Origin: Croceivirga sp. | GTDB lineage: Bacteria; Bacteroidota; Bacteroidia; Flavobacteriales; Flavobacteriaceae | Length of the DNA: 64,000 nt | NCBI GenBank assembly: GCA_028284285.1 | Contig: JANQSA010000085.1 | Location: forward strand, 1-64,000 | Reading direction: 5' to 3' | Shown: one piece after another, positions 1-7,823 of the stretch | Layout of the letters: the number at the start of each line of letters is the position of its first letter | Numbering within the stretch: the stretch's first letter is position 1 | Program-made: the position numbers and the translations under genes | The notes under the pieces: generated by a model | Database searches by the model: none | What the model saw: the letters and a program-made list of their open reading frames with translations, nothing else | Told to the model about the DNA's origin: nothing

Positions 1-565
1 TCTCAGCTGCACCTGTGCCATTGCCATTGGTAAGGGTAACACTTAAGGTAACCGTCCCATCCCCAAGACCGCTCAGGTCGATGCCCGTAATCTGGTCCGT
101 GGCCGTAACTATCGTGCCACTATCTGCTACAGGGGTCCCCCCTCCGCTACTACTGAAACTGTAGTTATAGGTCGCCCCTACTTCAGCCCCTGCAAAAGTG
201 AAACTGATAGCATTTTCATTCGCAGCTGTGATAGGGTCCTGGTCAATGCTTACCGAATAACCCGTAGGAACTGCGGTATCCTTGATAGCCGTGTCTTCGG
301 CAGCAGCACCAGTACCGCTTATATTCGTAAGGGTAACACTTAAAGTAACCGTCCCATCCCCAAGACCGCTCAGGTCGATGCCCGTAATCTGGTCCGTAGC
401 ACTAACTATTATGCCACTACCCGTTACAGGAGTGCCACCTCCGCTACTATTAAAGCTATAATTGTAAGTAGCCGCTGCTTCAGCCCCTGCAAAAGTGAAA
501 CTGATAGCATTCTCATTGGTAGCGGTAATAGGGTCCTGGTCAATGCTTACCGAATAGCCTGTAGG
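1..565 (-). repeat. Tandem 297-bp coding repeats
   Basis: The minus-strand units begin at 565 and 268, exactly 297 bp (99 codons) apart. Long stretches are identical at the DNA level, for example around 50-100 against 347-397. A third unit would begin outside the window. The high nucleotide identity points to recent duplication or ongoing homogenisation of the units. Confidence 0.85.
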
Positions 566-652
566 AATCTGCCCATACCCATACAACCCGAAACATAAAA
601 TAACTATGAAACTTAAGAGCCGTATCTTTCGTCCGAGAAGATTAAAATCCAT
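1..652 (-). CDS. Secreted tandem-repeat surface protein (N-terminal part, runs off left edge)
   Basis: Translating the minus strand from the ATG at 652-650 gives an open frame to the window edge. It starts with a basic then hydrophobic signal peptide ending GYGQ (about residues 1-28), so the product is probably exported. The rest consists of 99-residue units rich in Thr, Ser, Gly and Asp. Each unit begins PTGYSVSIDQDPI and contains FTFAGAE, TYNYSF, SGGGTPV, DQITGIDLSGLGDGT and VTLSVTLTN. One complete unit and most of a second are visible. The beta-rich composition resembles Ig-like or cadherin-like modules of flavobacterial type IX secretion cargo, but I assign no family. The C-terminus, where a sorting domain would lie, is outside the window. 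No role is assigned. Confidence 0.8.
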   Translation of the reverse strand, partial: MDFNLLGRKIRLLSFIVILCFGLYGYGQIPTGYSVSIDQDPITATNENAISFTFAGAEAAATYNYSFNSSGGGTPVTGSGIIVSATDQITGIDLSGLGDGTVTLSVTLTNISGTGAAAEDTAIKDTAVPTGYSVSIDQDPITAANENAISFTFAGAEVGATYNYSFSSSGGGTPVADSGTIVTATDQITGIDLSGLGDGTVTLSVTLTNGNGTGAAE

Positions 653-814
653 GAAGTAGGATAACGTTCGCTTTATCTGATCTCTTGCCAAAACCACCTT
701 CTAACTGTTAGTACCTGGGGAATATCAATATTACTAAAATTCGGGTGACCACCCCAACATAAAGGATTAAATCTAGGTTTCCTTAGATAAAATACGTCAA
801 TCCTGTAGGAAATC

Positions 815-1702
815 TCATTCGCCTGGTTGCGCAGAAGATGTTCCTACCTGGGAATCAATCTTTTTGACCAGTCCCTGCAACACTTTTCCAGGGCCTACTT
901 CCATAAAGTCCGTGGCGCCATCTGCAACCATGTGTTGTACGCTCTGCGTCCATTTTACCGGGGCGGTAAGTTGTGCGATCAGGTTAGCCTTTATCTGTGA
1001 CGGATCGGTTACTGCCGTGGTAGGTACATTTTGATACACGGGACAGCCTGGTACTTTAAAGGTAGTTTGTTCAATAGCAGCGGCCAATTCCTCGCGGGCG
1101 GGTTCCATTAAGGGGGAATGAAATGCCCCTCCAACGGGTAAGACAAGCGCTCTTCTGGCCCCTGCTTCTTTTAATCTTTCACAGGCGATATTTACCGCTT
1201 CCACCTCTCCCGAGATCACCAATTGCCCCGGACAATTGTAATTCGCCGGCACTACTATCCCATCAACTTCTGCACAGATCTTTTCTACTACGGCATCCTC
1301 CAGGCCCAATACTGCAGCCATGGTACTGGGTTGTAACTCACAGGCTTTTTGCATGGCCATAGCCCGTTGTGCGACTAATTTCAATCCATCTTCAAGTTCC
1401 AAGGTACCATTGGCCACCAGGGCCGAAAACTCTCCCAGGGAATGACCGGCTACCATTTCCGGCTGAAACGCCTCCCCCACTACTTTGCTCAAAATCACGG
1501 AATGTAAAAAGATGGCTGGTTGGGTAACCCTGGTTTGTTTCAAATCATCAGCAGTACCTTCAAACATAATATCGGTAATGGAAAAACCAAGAACGTCATT
1601 GGCATCTTCAAAAAACTCTTGTGCCTGAGGGTATTGTTCATACAGATCCAATCCCATTCCTACAAACTGTGCTCCCTGACCGGGAAAAATATATGCTTTC
1701 AT
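815..1702 (-). CDS. fabD: Malonyl-CoA:ACP transacylase FabD
   Basis: A 295-residue protein of normal FabD length. It moves the malonyl group from CoA to acyl carrier protein in the cytoplasm, supplying the extender unit for type II fatty acid synthesis. Visible motifs are GQGAQ at 8-12 (oxyanion-hole Gln), the nucleophile elbow GHSLG at 86-90 with catalytic Ser88, Arg113, and GGAFHS with catalytic His195. It lies 64 bp downstream of the carbonic anhydrase homologue and has its own promoter-like element at 1724-1731, so it is probably transcribed at least partly on its own. No other fatty acid genes are adjacent. Identification is secure. Confidence 0.97.
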   Translation of the reverse strand: MKAYIFPGQGAQFVGMGLDLYEQYPQAQEFFEDANDVLGFSITDIMFEGTADDLKQTRVTQPAIFLHSVILSKVVGEAFQPEMVAGHSLGEFSALVANGTLELEDGLKLVAQRAMAMQKACELQPSTMAAVLGLEDAVVEKICAEVDGIVVPANYNCPGQLVISGEVEAVNIACERLKEAGARRALVLPVGGAFHSPLMEPAREELAAAIEQTTFKVPGCPVYQNVPTTAVTDPSQIKANLIAQLTAPVKWTQSVQHMVADGATDFMEVGPGKVLQGLVKKIDSQVGTSSAQPGE

Positions 1703-1723
1703 AGTGTACTCTTAATGGTTCGG

Positions 1724-1731
1724 CAAAAATA
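1724..1731 (-). promoter_or_regulatory. Bacteroidota -7 element for fabD
   Basis: The minus strand reads TATTTTTG, matching TAnnTTTG, 21 bp before the fabD ATG. I see no TTG at the usual -33 spacing, so this rests on the -7 box alone. Confidence 0.55.
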
Positions 1732-1766
1732 GAAAAAGGACTGAACTGAGATAGCCCCCTGCACTA

Positions 1767-2276
1767 TTATTTAAACCAACTGCTGTATTTTACATAGTTG
1801 TTGGCGATACGATCTATTTCTCCCGAACTCAGTTCCGCACTTACCTCTTTTAGCTTTTTAGCAGGCATACCTGCGTAGATGGTTCCTGAGGGTACATGAG
1901 TGCCCTGGGTCACCACCGCACCTGCCGCAATAATGGCGTTGGATTCCACAACACAATCGTCCATTACAATGGCGCCCATACCAATTAAAACATTGTCTTT
2001 TATCGTACAGCCATGCACTATGGCATTATGCCCAATAGACACATTATTCCCTATGGTAGTAGGTGATTTTTGATAGGTACAGTGAATGACCGCACCATCC
2101 TGTACGTTCACCTTATTCCCCATCTTTATAAAATGCACATCTCCCCGAATCACCGCATTAAACCATACACTACATTGATTTCCCATGTGTACTTCTCCCA
2201 CAATGGTCGCATTTTCGGCAATAAAACAATCTTCCCCTATTTTGGGAGACTTTCCGTTTACAGCTTGTATTATCAT
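1767..2276 (-). CDS. Gamma-class carbonic anhydrase family protein (YrdA/PaaY-like hexapeptide protein)
   Basis: A 169-residue left-handed beta-helix protein built from hexapeptide repeats ([LIV]-G-x4 pattern, about residues 10-140). The three histidines that bind metal in gamma carbonic anhydrases appear at His65 (GAVIHC), His83 and His88 (IGHNAIVH), with the family's five-residue spacing between the last two. Members form trimers with metal between subunits. Some hydrate CO2, while YrdA-type members have weak or unknown activity, so the reaction is inferred only. The gene starts 24 bp after the LytTR regulator gene and is probably the last gene of that operon. Confidence 0.9.
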   Translation of the reverse strand: MIIQAVNGKSPKIGEDCFIAENATIVGEVHMGNQCSVWFNAVIRGDVHFIKMGNKVNVQDGAVIHCTYQKSPTTIGNNVSIGHNAIVHGCTIKDNVLIGMGAIVMDDCVVESNAIIAAGAVVTQGTHVPSGTIYAGMPAKKLKEVSAELSSGEIDRIANNYVKYSSWFK

Positions 2277-2300
2277 TGGATCACATTAAAATTGTAACGA

Positions 2301-3032
2301 TTATTTAAAATGGGACAGTAAATCCCCTTTTCTTGTGGCAGACACGGAGAGTTCTTTACCATTGTGCAATAACACACTCCCCCCTTTTCCCTTTTTGTAT
2401 TGTGCAATTTCATTCAGGTTGACCAGATAGGACTTATGGATACGCACGAAAGGAAAATCGGACAATATCTCCTCAAAATATTTTAAGGTTTTACTCACTA
2501 CAATTTTTTTCTCCTTCAAATAGATCTCCGTGTAATTATCATCTGCTTTACAGTAGTGGATATCCGCAACTTCCAACACCTTAAAACCATCTTGCTGTGG
2601 CAAGGTAATCTTCCCTTCGGCTTTTGCAAAATTGGATTGCAATACCTTTCCTTCAAGGGCATTTTCCCGCTCTTTAATGTTTTGAACAAGTTGCACTCCC
2701 TTGATCAATTCATCTATGTTGATCGGTTTCATCAAATAATATGCCGCCTGACTGTTGAGTGCATCCATGGCATAATGATTATATGCGGTCACAAAAATAG
2801 TTTCAAAGGTCCTGTTGGGCACCTGGTCCAGCAGGTCAAATGCATTGCCAAAAGGCATTTCAACATCCAAAAAAACAAGATCCAATTTATGTTTTGCAAT
2901 TAGTTCCAGTCCTTCTTTTATACTGGCAGCCTCTCCCAGCAATTCCACGGCTTCACAATACCTGGAAAGATATTCCCGTAGGATCTCCCTGCTGTTCGCT
3001 TCATCTTCTACTATAATTGCGTTGAGTTTCAT
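2301..3032 (-). CDS. LytTR-family response regulator
   Basis: A 243-residue cytoplasmic DNA-binding response regulator. The receiver domain (about 1-120) has acidic residues ED at 9-11, phospho-acceptor Asp56 in FLDVEMP, and conserved Lys102 in LMKPI. A LytTR DNA-binding domain covers about 140-243, with the typical FVRIHKSYLVNL segment. Its ATG shares one base with the stop codon of the kinase gene (TAATG at 3030-3034), a sign of translational coupling, so the kinase is its cognate partner. Target genes cannot be read here. LytTR regulators usually bind direct repeats. Confidence 0.95.
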   Translation of the reverse strand: MKLNAIIVEDEANSREILREYLSRYCEAVELLGEAASIKEGLELIAKHKLDLVFLDVEMPFGNAFDLLDQVPNRTFETIFVTAYNHYAMDALNSQAAYYLMKPINIDELIKGVQLVQNIKERENALEGKVLQSNFAKAEGKITLPQQDGFKVLEVADIHYCKADDNYTEIYLKEKKIVVSKTLKYFEEILSDFPFVRIHKSYLVNLNEIAQYKKGKGGSVLLHNGKELSVSATRKGDLLSHFK

Positions 3033-5224
3033 TAGTCTTTCTTCAGTTTTAGTACCACCTTGGTTCCCGTTCCATCTTCGTTCAAATCCGAAATGGCGAC
3101 ATCTATCTTATTCTTATACATCTCATTTAAAATAGCAATCCGTTTTTTGATATTGCCCATACCTTTGGACTTTTGCTTTCTTTGATGTTGTGTTTTCAAT
3201 TCTGCGGATTTTTTCCTTCCAATCCCATTATCGGTTACTGTAATTTGGAGTATTCCCTGCTCAATTTGCGCTACATCAATCCGTAATGCCCCTTTTTCCG
3301 CTGCATACCGTAAACCATGCCATATCGCGTTTTCCACGTAGGGTTGCAACAACATCGGGGGAATAGCAAAAGCATCCACCTGAACGTTTTTCGCCACCTC
3401 AATACGGTAGTCAAACTTTTCCGGGAAACGGGAATGTTCCAGTTTTACATACAATCGAAGCAATTCCAACTCTTTTGTAAACGGGATGAAATCTTCTTCG
3501 GAGTTTTCCAATACATTGCGCATTAGCACTGAAAAGTCACTCAAAAATCGGTTGGCACTGCGCTCGTCATTCTTGACAATGTAATTGTTAACCGAGTTTA
3601 AGGCATTAAATATAAAATGCGGGTTCATCTGAGACCTTAATGATTTTAAGGCCAACAGATTATTGGCTAACTTTTGCTTTTGGTTACTTCGGTAAAACAC
3701 TAAAGCAGTTAAGGCGAGCAACCCCATTCCAAATCCCAACGAATAAATCAACCATTTTTGCCGTTTGTTTCGTTCTTCAATAAGCTCTTGTTCTGTTAAC
3801 GCCAAACTATACTTGCTTTGACTTAGTTCTCGCTCCTGCTCCAGGGTTGAGATGCGATTTTGTTTTCGGGCAATGTCCAGGTTGAGCCGTGCCAAACGCG
3901 AAATCTCCTGTTCTTTTCTAATGTAAAGACTATCTACCAGGGCGACGTAGTCCTGATAATTTTCAAAGGCCCTGGTAAAGTCCCCTTTATACTCATAGAC
4001 CTCGGAAAGCTCCCGGGTGGCATCCTTCTGTACAACTAAATCGTCTTCATTATCTGCTTCTACAATGCTCCTTTGCAGATAGGGAATGGCTTCATCAAAT
4101 TTTGACTGCGCAATATAAGCCTGTGCAATTTTGTAATTGATACGCTGCGATGTAATAGAATCTGTCCCCACGATCCCTTTTTCTTCGGCCACCGTTTTAC
4201 CGGGAAGCTGCTGAATTTGGTCCAGGCTCTTCTTTCTCAGTTTAATTTCATCCTGGTATCGGTTGGAGCGATTATAGAAATCCGCCACTTTCTCACTCTC
4301 CTGAATGGCGCGCTCCGGGGCCTGCCCCTGGGATAACTGTAGTGAATTGTTATAATACCCCTGTGCCTCAATCTTGCGATTAACGCTGGCATACGCTTCT
4401 GCGATTTTGGAGTTGATATCAATTACTTTAGAAGAAGCCTGATTCTTTTGGGCCACTTTCAGGCCTTCCTCATAGTATTCCAAAGCCAATTCGATATTTT
4501 CCAATCCCCTGTTGGCGTCCCCTAAACCTTCCAGGAGTGCAATTCTTTGAAACGGCTCCAGACTTTTTAACTCCAGTAATTCGGAAAGCTCTTGCTCTGC
4601 CTCGAAAAAACTACCGTTAGCGAGGTAGGCCTTTGCTAAAACAAGACTTGCTCTTATCGTTTTCCTGGCTTTTTGAGCATCTTGCAGGTTGGTGATCGCC
4701 AGGTCATACTGTTGATGATAGAGGTACACCTCTCCCAGTACGGTAAGCGAACGGGCCAGTTGTGTTTTATTCCCGGAAGTACCTAAACTGGAAATGGATT
4801 GCGAGACAAATTCTATACTCTTACCAATATCCCTGGTTTTGTAGTATTCCGCAGAATCCAGAAATATCTGATGTCCTTCAGCAATAGCCGACGTCCTTTT
4901 TTGTGACCTGGAAGGCAAATATTCCTGTACTTCAAGAATCACTTCCTCTTTTGAGGTAATGGTGTGGCGTGCCGTTTCAAAGTCCGGATCCTGGAATATG
5001 AGTATATCCCCTATCTGAACTTTTATGCGAAATTCCCCGAGACCGTTAGTGATACTATATTCTCCCTTATTGGTGCTAACATCTACTCCGGAAATGGGCA
5101 AACCGCTCTCTTTTACCCTTACCTGCCCTTTAAGTACAAAAACGCCCTGTTGCTGGGAATACATCAAATGCCAGGAAAAAAGGGTAAAAAGAAGAAATAG
5201 CGCTATCTGTACTTTTCTTAACAT
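3032..5224 (-). CDS. Sensor histidine kinase with carboxypeptidase-regulatory-like, TPR and His_kinase domains
   Basis: The frame is open upstream to 5389, but I place the start at 5224 because MLRKVQIALFLLFTLF begins a clean signal peptide; the upstream 55 residues look random. The 730-residue product has, in order, a signal peptide, a beta-sandwich resembling CarboxypepD_reg-like domains (about 25-105), a series of TPR-like helical repeats (about 115-460), a coiled coil, one membrane helix (about 490-512), and a LytS-type His_kinase domain with phospho-acceptor His536 in NPHFIFNALNS. It ends in a HATPase domain (NAIWHG, DNGIG, GMGNIKKR). The sensory part is periplasmic. It overlaps its regulator gene by one base. 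The ligand is unknown; the N-terminal beta domain is less usual for this kinase type. Confidence 0.92.
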   Translation of the reverse strand: MLRKVQIALFLLFTLFSWHLMYSQQQGVFVLKGQVRVKESGLPISGVDVSTNKGEYSITNGLGEFRIKVQIGDILIFQDPDFETARHTITSKEEVILEVQEYLPSRSQKRTSAIAEGHQIFLDSAEYYKTRDIGKSIEFVSQSISSLGTSGNKTQLARSLTVLGEVYLYHQQYDLAITNLQDAQKARKTIRASLVLAKAYLANGSFFEAEQELSELLELKSLEPFQRIALLEGLGDANRGLENIELALEYYEEGLKVAQKNQASSKVIDINSKIAEAYASVNRKIEAQGYYNNSLQLSQGQAPERAIQESEKVADFYNRSNRYQDEIKLRKKSLDQIQQLPGKTVAEEKGIVGTDSITSQRINYKIAQAYIAQSKFDEAIPYLQRSIVEADNEDDLVVQKDATRELSEVYEYKGDFTRAFENYQDYVALVDSLYIRKEQEISRLARLNLDIARKQNRISTLEQERELSQSKYSLALTEQELIEERNKRQKWLIYSLGFGMGLLALTALVFYRSNQKQKLANNLLALKSLRSQMNPHFIFNALNSVNNYIVKNDERSANRFLSDFSVLMRNVLENSEEDFIPFTKELELLRLYVKLEHSRFPEKFDYRIEVAKNVQVDAFAIPPMLLQPYVENAIWHGLRYAAEKGALRIDVAQIEQGILQITVTDNGIGRKKSAELKTQHQRKQKSKGMGNIKKRIAILNEMYKNKIDVAISDLNEDGTGTKVVLKLKKD

Positions 5225-5402
5225 AAATCCCTTTAACCAAAGTAAACTTAGGCTATTTGAGGCGCATTTAAAAATGGGGTAACTCCTAAAAAGGTGGAAA
5301 AAGCACATCATTTTACCCTTCAACTCAACGAAAAAACAGTCGTACTCATTCAAATGCCCGGTAGGCTCAATTTGGATTTTTTTGATCACTTTCCGGTCAT
5401 AG

Positions 5403-5419
5403 CTTTATTCCGAATAAAG
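5403..5419. promoter_or_regulatory. 17-bp palindrome in the kinase/vWA intergenic region
   Basis: CTTTATTC and GAATAAAG are perfect 8-bp inverted arms around a single C. The site lies between two divergently transcribed genes (starts 5224 and 5472) and abuts a second inverted repeat, so it has the form of a dimeric-repressor operator. No regulator is assigned. Confidence 0.5.
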
Positions 5420-5456
5420 AACTCATTTAGACTTTTTCAATTGGCTAAATGAGTTC
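5419..5456. promoter_or_regulatory. 12-bp perfect inverted repeat in the leader of the vWA gene
   Basis: GAACTCATTTAG (5419-5430) and CTAAATGAGTTC (5445-5456) are perfect inverted repeats with a 14-nt loop. They end 15 bp before the vWA start codon. A transcript would form a stable hairpin next to the ribosome-binding region. No T-run follows on either strand, so a simple terminator is unlikely. An operator or a translational control hairpin fits better. Confidence 0.55.
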
Positions 5457-5471
5457 AAAAAAAGAAAAACT

Positions 5472-6644
5472 ATGATACGTAAGATCAGTTTATTTGCCCT
5501 GGCAGGTTTCGGATTATGGCATTCCTTCGGGTTTGGCCCGGTTAAGGAAGTCAACACTTATGTTAACAGCTTCCCTCCTCCCCATGTTTCAGAAGTTCGC
5601 CCTGCTGCCAAGCAGTATGTAAAGATTGCTCTACTGTTAGATACCAGTAACAGTATGGATGGCTTAATTCATCAAGCCAAGGCCCAGCTTTGGGATATTG
5701 TAAATGAATTCACCTATGCCCGATGCGGTACTCAGCATAGGCCCGGTCTAATGATCGCACTATATGAATATGGTAACGACAACCTCTCTTCCCGGGAGGG
5801 ATACATTAGGCAAGTTCTTGGTTTTAGCAATGATCTGGACGAGATTTCCGAAAAGCTCTTTTCCCTGACGACCAATGGAGGTGAGGAGTATTGCGGTACG
5901 GTGATCCATACTTCCTTAAAACAATTAGAATGGGGTAAAAACCCGGATGACCTTAAACTCATTTTTATTGCCGGCAACGAACCTTTTACCCAGGGCAAAC
6001 TGGATTACAGGGATGCCCTCTCCCAGGCCCGGGAGAAGGATGTAGTGGTAAATACCATCTTTTGTGGGAACTATGAACAGGGTATTACCACCAAATGGAA
6101 AGATGGCGCCCTTCGCACCGGGGGAGACTATATGGCTATAGACCACAATCAACAACTGGTCCATGTGACTACACCTTATGACGATATCATCATTCAACTA
6201 AATGCCAAACTGAACCGCACGTACATCAGTTACGGTGTAGCCGGGGCAGAACGGTCAAAACAACAGGCCCTGCAGGACGATAACGCTTATGAATTGTCAG
6301 AATCCGTTGCCGTTAACCGGGCGGTAAGCAAAAGTTCAAGGCTGTATAAAAATGCCGGATGGGACCTGGTAGATGCGGTGGAAGATTCCGAAGAAATCCT
6401 GGAAGAACTGGAAGAAGAACAACTTCCCAAAGCTTTACAGGGAAAATCGCAAGAGGAAATTAAAAAATACATACAGCAGAAAAAAGCAGAACGGATCAAA
6501 ATCCAGAAGGAAATCCAGGAGTTGAATACCAAAAGGGAGACCTTCATCGCTCAAAAACGCAATGACCAAAAAGGGGAACTGGAAAATGCTATGCTTCAAG
6601 CGATAAAAAAGCAAGCTGCCAGGAAAAACTATGTTTGGGAGTGA
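5472..6644 (+). CDS. von Willebrand factor A domain protein, exported, with C-terminal coiled coil
   Basis: A 390-residue protein with a signal peptide (about 1-22) and a vWA domain (about 48-235). The MIDAS motif DTSNS at 57-61 is intact, so divalent-metal-dependent ligand binding is plausible. The domain contains an unusually Cys- and Gly-rich stretch (GGEEYCGT). Residues about 305-390 are Glu/Lys/Gln-rich and predicted to form a long coiled coil, suggesting oligomerisation or attachment to a partner. The gene is divergent from the sensor kinase and preceded by two abutting inverted repeats. It does not belong to an obvious MoxR/BatAB-type operon. Function is unknown beyond a likely periplasmic protein-protein interaction role. 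Confidence 0.85.
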   Translation: MIRKISLFALAGFGLWHSFGFGPVKEVNTYVNSFPPPHVSEVRPAAKQYVKIALLLDTSNSMDGLIHQAKAQLWDIVNEFTYARCGTQHRPGLMIALYEYGNDNLSSREGYIRQVLGFSNDLDEISEKLFSLTTNGGEEYCGTVIHTSLKQLEWGKNPDDLKLIFIAGNEPFTQGKLDYRDALSQAREKDVVVNTIFCGNYEQGITTKWKDGALRTGGDYMAIDHNQQLVHVTTPYDDIIIQLNAKLNRTYISYGVAGAERSKQQALQDDNAYELSESVAVNRAVSKSSRLYKNAGWDLVDAVEDSEEILEELEEEQLPKALQGKSQEEIKKYIQQKKAERIKIQKEIQELNTKRETFIAQKRNDQKGELENAMLQAIKKQAARKNYVWE

Positions 6645-6669
6645 TGCCGAATGTGAGTTTATTTCGGCA
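6645..6669. terminator. Possible bidirectional terminator between convergent genes
   Basis: TGCCGAA (6645-6651) and TTCGGCA (6663-6669) form a 7-bp stem with an 11-nt loop in the 54-bp gap between two convergent genes. No clear T-run follows, so termination is inferred from position and stem only. Confidence 0.4.
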
Positions 6670-6698
6670 CTCATCATGGGGTGCCGGAATACCAGCGG

Positions 6699-7700
6699 TT
6701 AGTAATTCGCCGCCGGGCAGTAGCAATCGTAACGATTTTCCGGTTGTTCTCCCAGATCATACCCAATAGTGATCTGGTGAAATCCGCCATCAGCAAAACG
6801 GATATCTCCGGTTTGATACGAATAATTGTACGAGAAGAGAAAACGATTCACATTGACCCCAACGATAGGGGTGAACAATTGTAGCCTTTGATTCTGAGGT
6901 TCTACAGAACCATCTGAAATAAATTGCGCCCCGTCAAAACTCCTTCTATAGGACAATCCTCCCCAAATAGTACCAAAGCCAACATCTTTATAGGCCTTGG
7001 CATTGATATCAATAGTTCTTTCCCGGGTAAAATCCGTCATTTGGAATAATACGGACGGTTCCACCCGAAAATCACCGCGACCAAAAACATAACCCGCAGA
7101 TAACAGGTAGCGTCTCAAATTGTCAAATTCGGCTGCGGTATACAGATCCCTTCCACTACCTAAAATGTTGAGAATGGCCGCATGCGCGTAAAACTCCAGA
7201 TAGTTGTAGGACGCTCCCAGGTCCAGGTTAAAATAGCTGGTCGTATTTTTTACTCCGCTAATAATAGGGTCGGGGATTACCGACCGGAATTCGGTTTCAT
7301 CCAGGCTACTTAAAATTACCCCGGCACTTAGCCCAAATGATAACTGGTTTAGTGTCCTGAAGTCTCCGGCTAGCTGTAAATGATGTGCATAGGTTCCTTT
7401 GAATCCCGTTTGGGAGTGAAAACCGTTCGCATCGTTAAAAAGAATAGCGCCCACGCCACTTTTTTCTCCTACCCTAAAATGGGCATTGAACGTTTGCAGG
7501 TTAGGAGCCTCATCCACATCAAACCATTGTTGCCGGGCGGTTAGCCGCATTTTACCTCCCTGACCAATACCGGCCATGGAAGGATACACCAAATAATAGT
7601 TGTCCGCCAGGTAATCAAAATACACGGGAATCCCTTCTTGAGCATACAGCTTAGAGCATAACAAAAGAGGCAACAGCAGGAAATACAGCAATTTTTTCAT
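6699..7700 (-). CDS. PorP/SprF family type IX secretion membrane protein
   Basis: A 333-residue protein with a signal peptide ending LYAQ (about 1-21). An outer-membrane beta-barrel type body follows: alternating hydrophobic strands, an early NYYLVYPSMAG segment and RLTARQQWF, both typical of PorP/SprF proteins. Such proteins anchor or assist surface adhesins and secretion substrates, and several paralogues are usual per flavobacterial genome. These are commonly encoded beside a large SprB-like cargo gene. Here no cargo gene is adjacent, so its partner is unknown and I give no symbol. Convergent with the vWA gene and divergent from the NifU-type gene. Confidence 0.88.
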   Translation of the reverse strand: MKKLLYFLLLPLLLCSKLYAQEGIPVYFDYLADNYYLVYPSMAGIGQGGKMRLTARQQWFDVDEAPNLQTFNAHFRVGEKSGVGAILFNDANGFHSQTGFKGTYAHHLQLAGDFRTLNQLSFGLSAGVILSSLDETEFRSVIPDPIISGVKNTTSYFNLDLGASYNYLEFYAHAAILNILGSGRDLYTAAEFDNLRRYLLSAGYVFGRGDFRVEPSVLFQMTDFTRERTIDINAKAYKDVGFGTIWGGLSYRRSFDGAQFISDGSVEPQNQRLQLFTPIVGVNVNRFLFSYNYSYQTGDIRFADGGFHQITIGYDLGEQPENRYDCYCPAANY

Positions 7701-7800
7701 TAAGATGTAGGGGCTAATTGTTAGTTCTGTGCCGCATAAACAACTAGATAACGATTAAAATCTAACATTATTATAAATTTTTATACCCATAAATCCTTCG

Positions 7801-7808
7801 TATTTTTG
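7801..7808 (+). promoter_or_regulatory. Bacteroidota -7 element for the NifU-type gene
   Basis: TATTTTTG matches TAnnTTTG and is followed by C, as in strong flavobacterial promoters. It lies 15 bp before the ATG at 7824. A TTG at 7806 is in frame with the gene but sits inside this box, which argues against it as the start codon. Confidence 0.65.
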
Positions 7809-7823
7809 CGAAAAGTCAACGCT

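Noticed and set aside
5225-5389. N-terminal extension of the histidine kinase
   Set aside because: The open frame upstream of 5224 has no signal or domain pattern, while the Met at 5224 begins a clean signal peptide.
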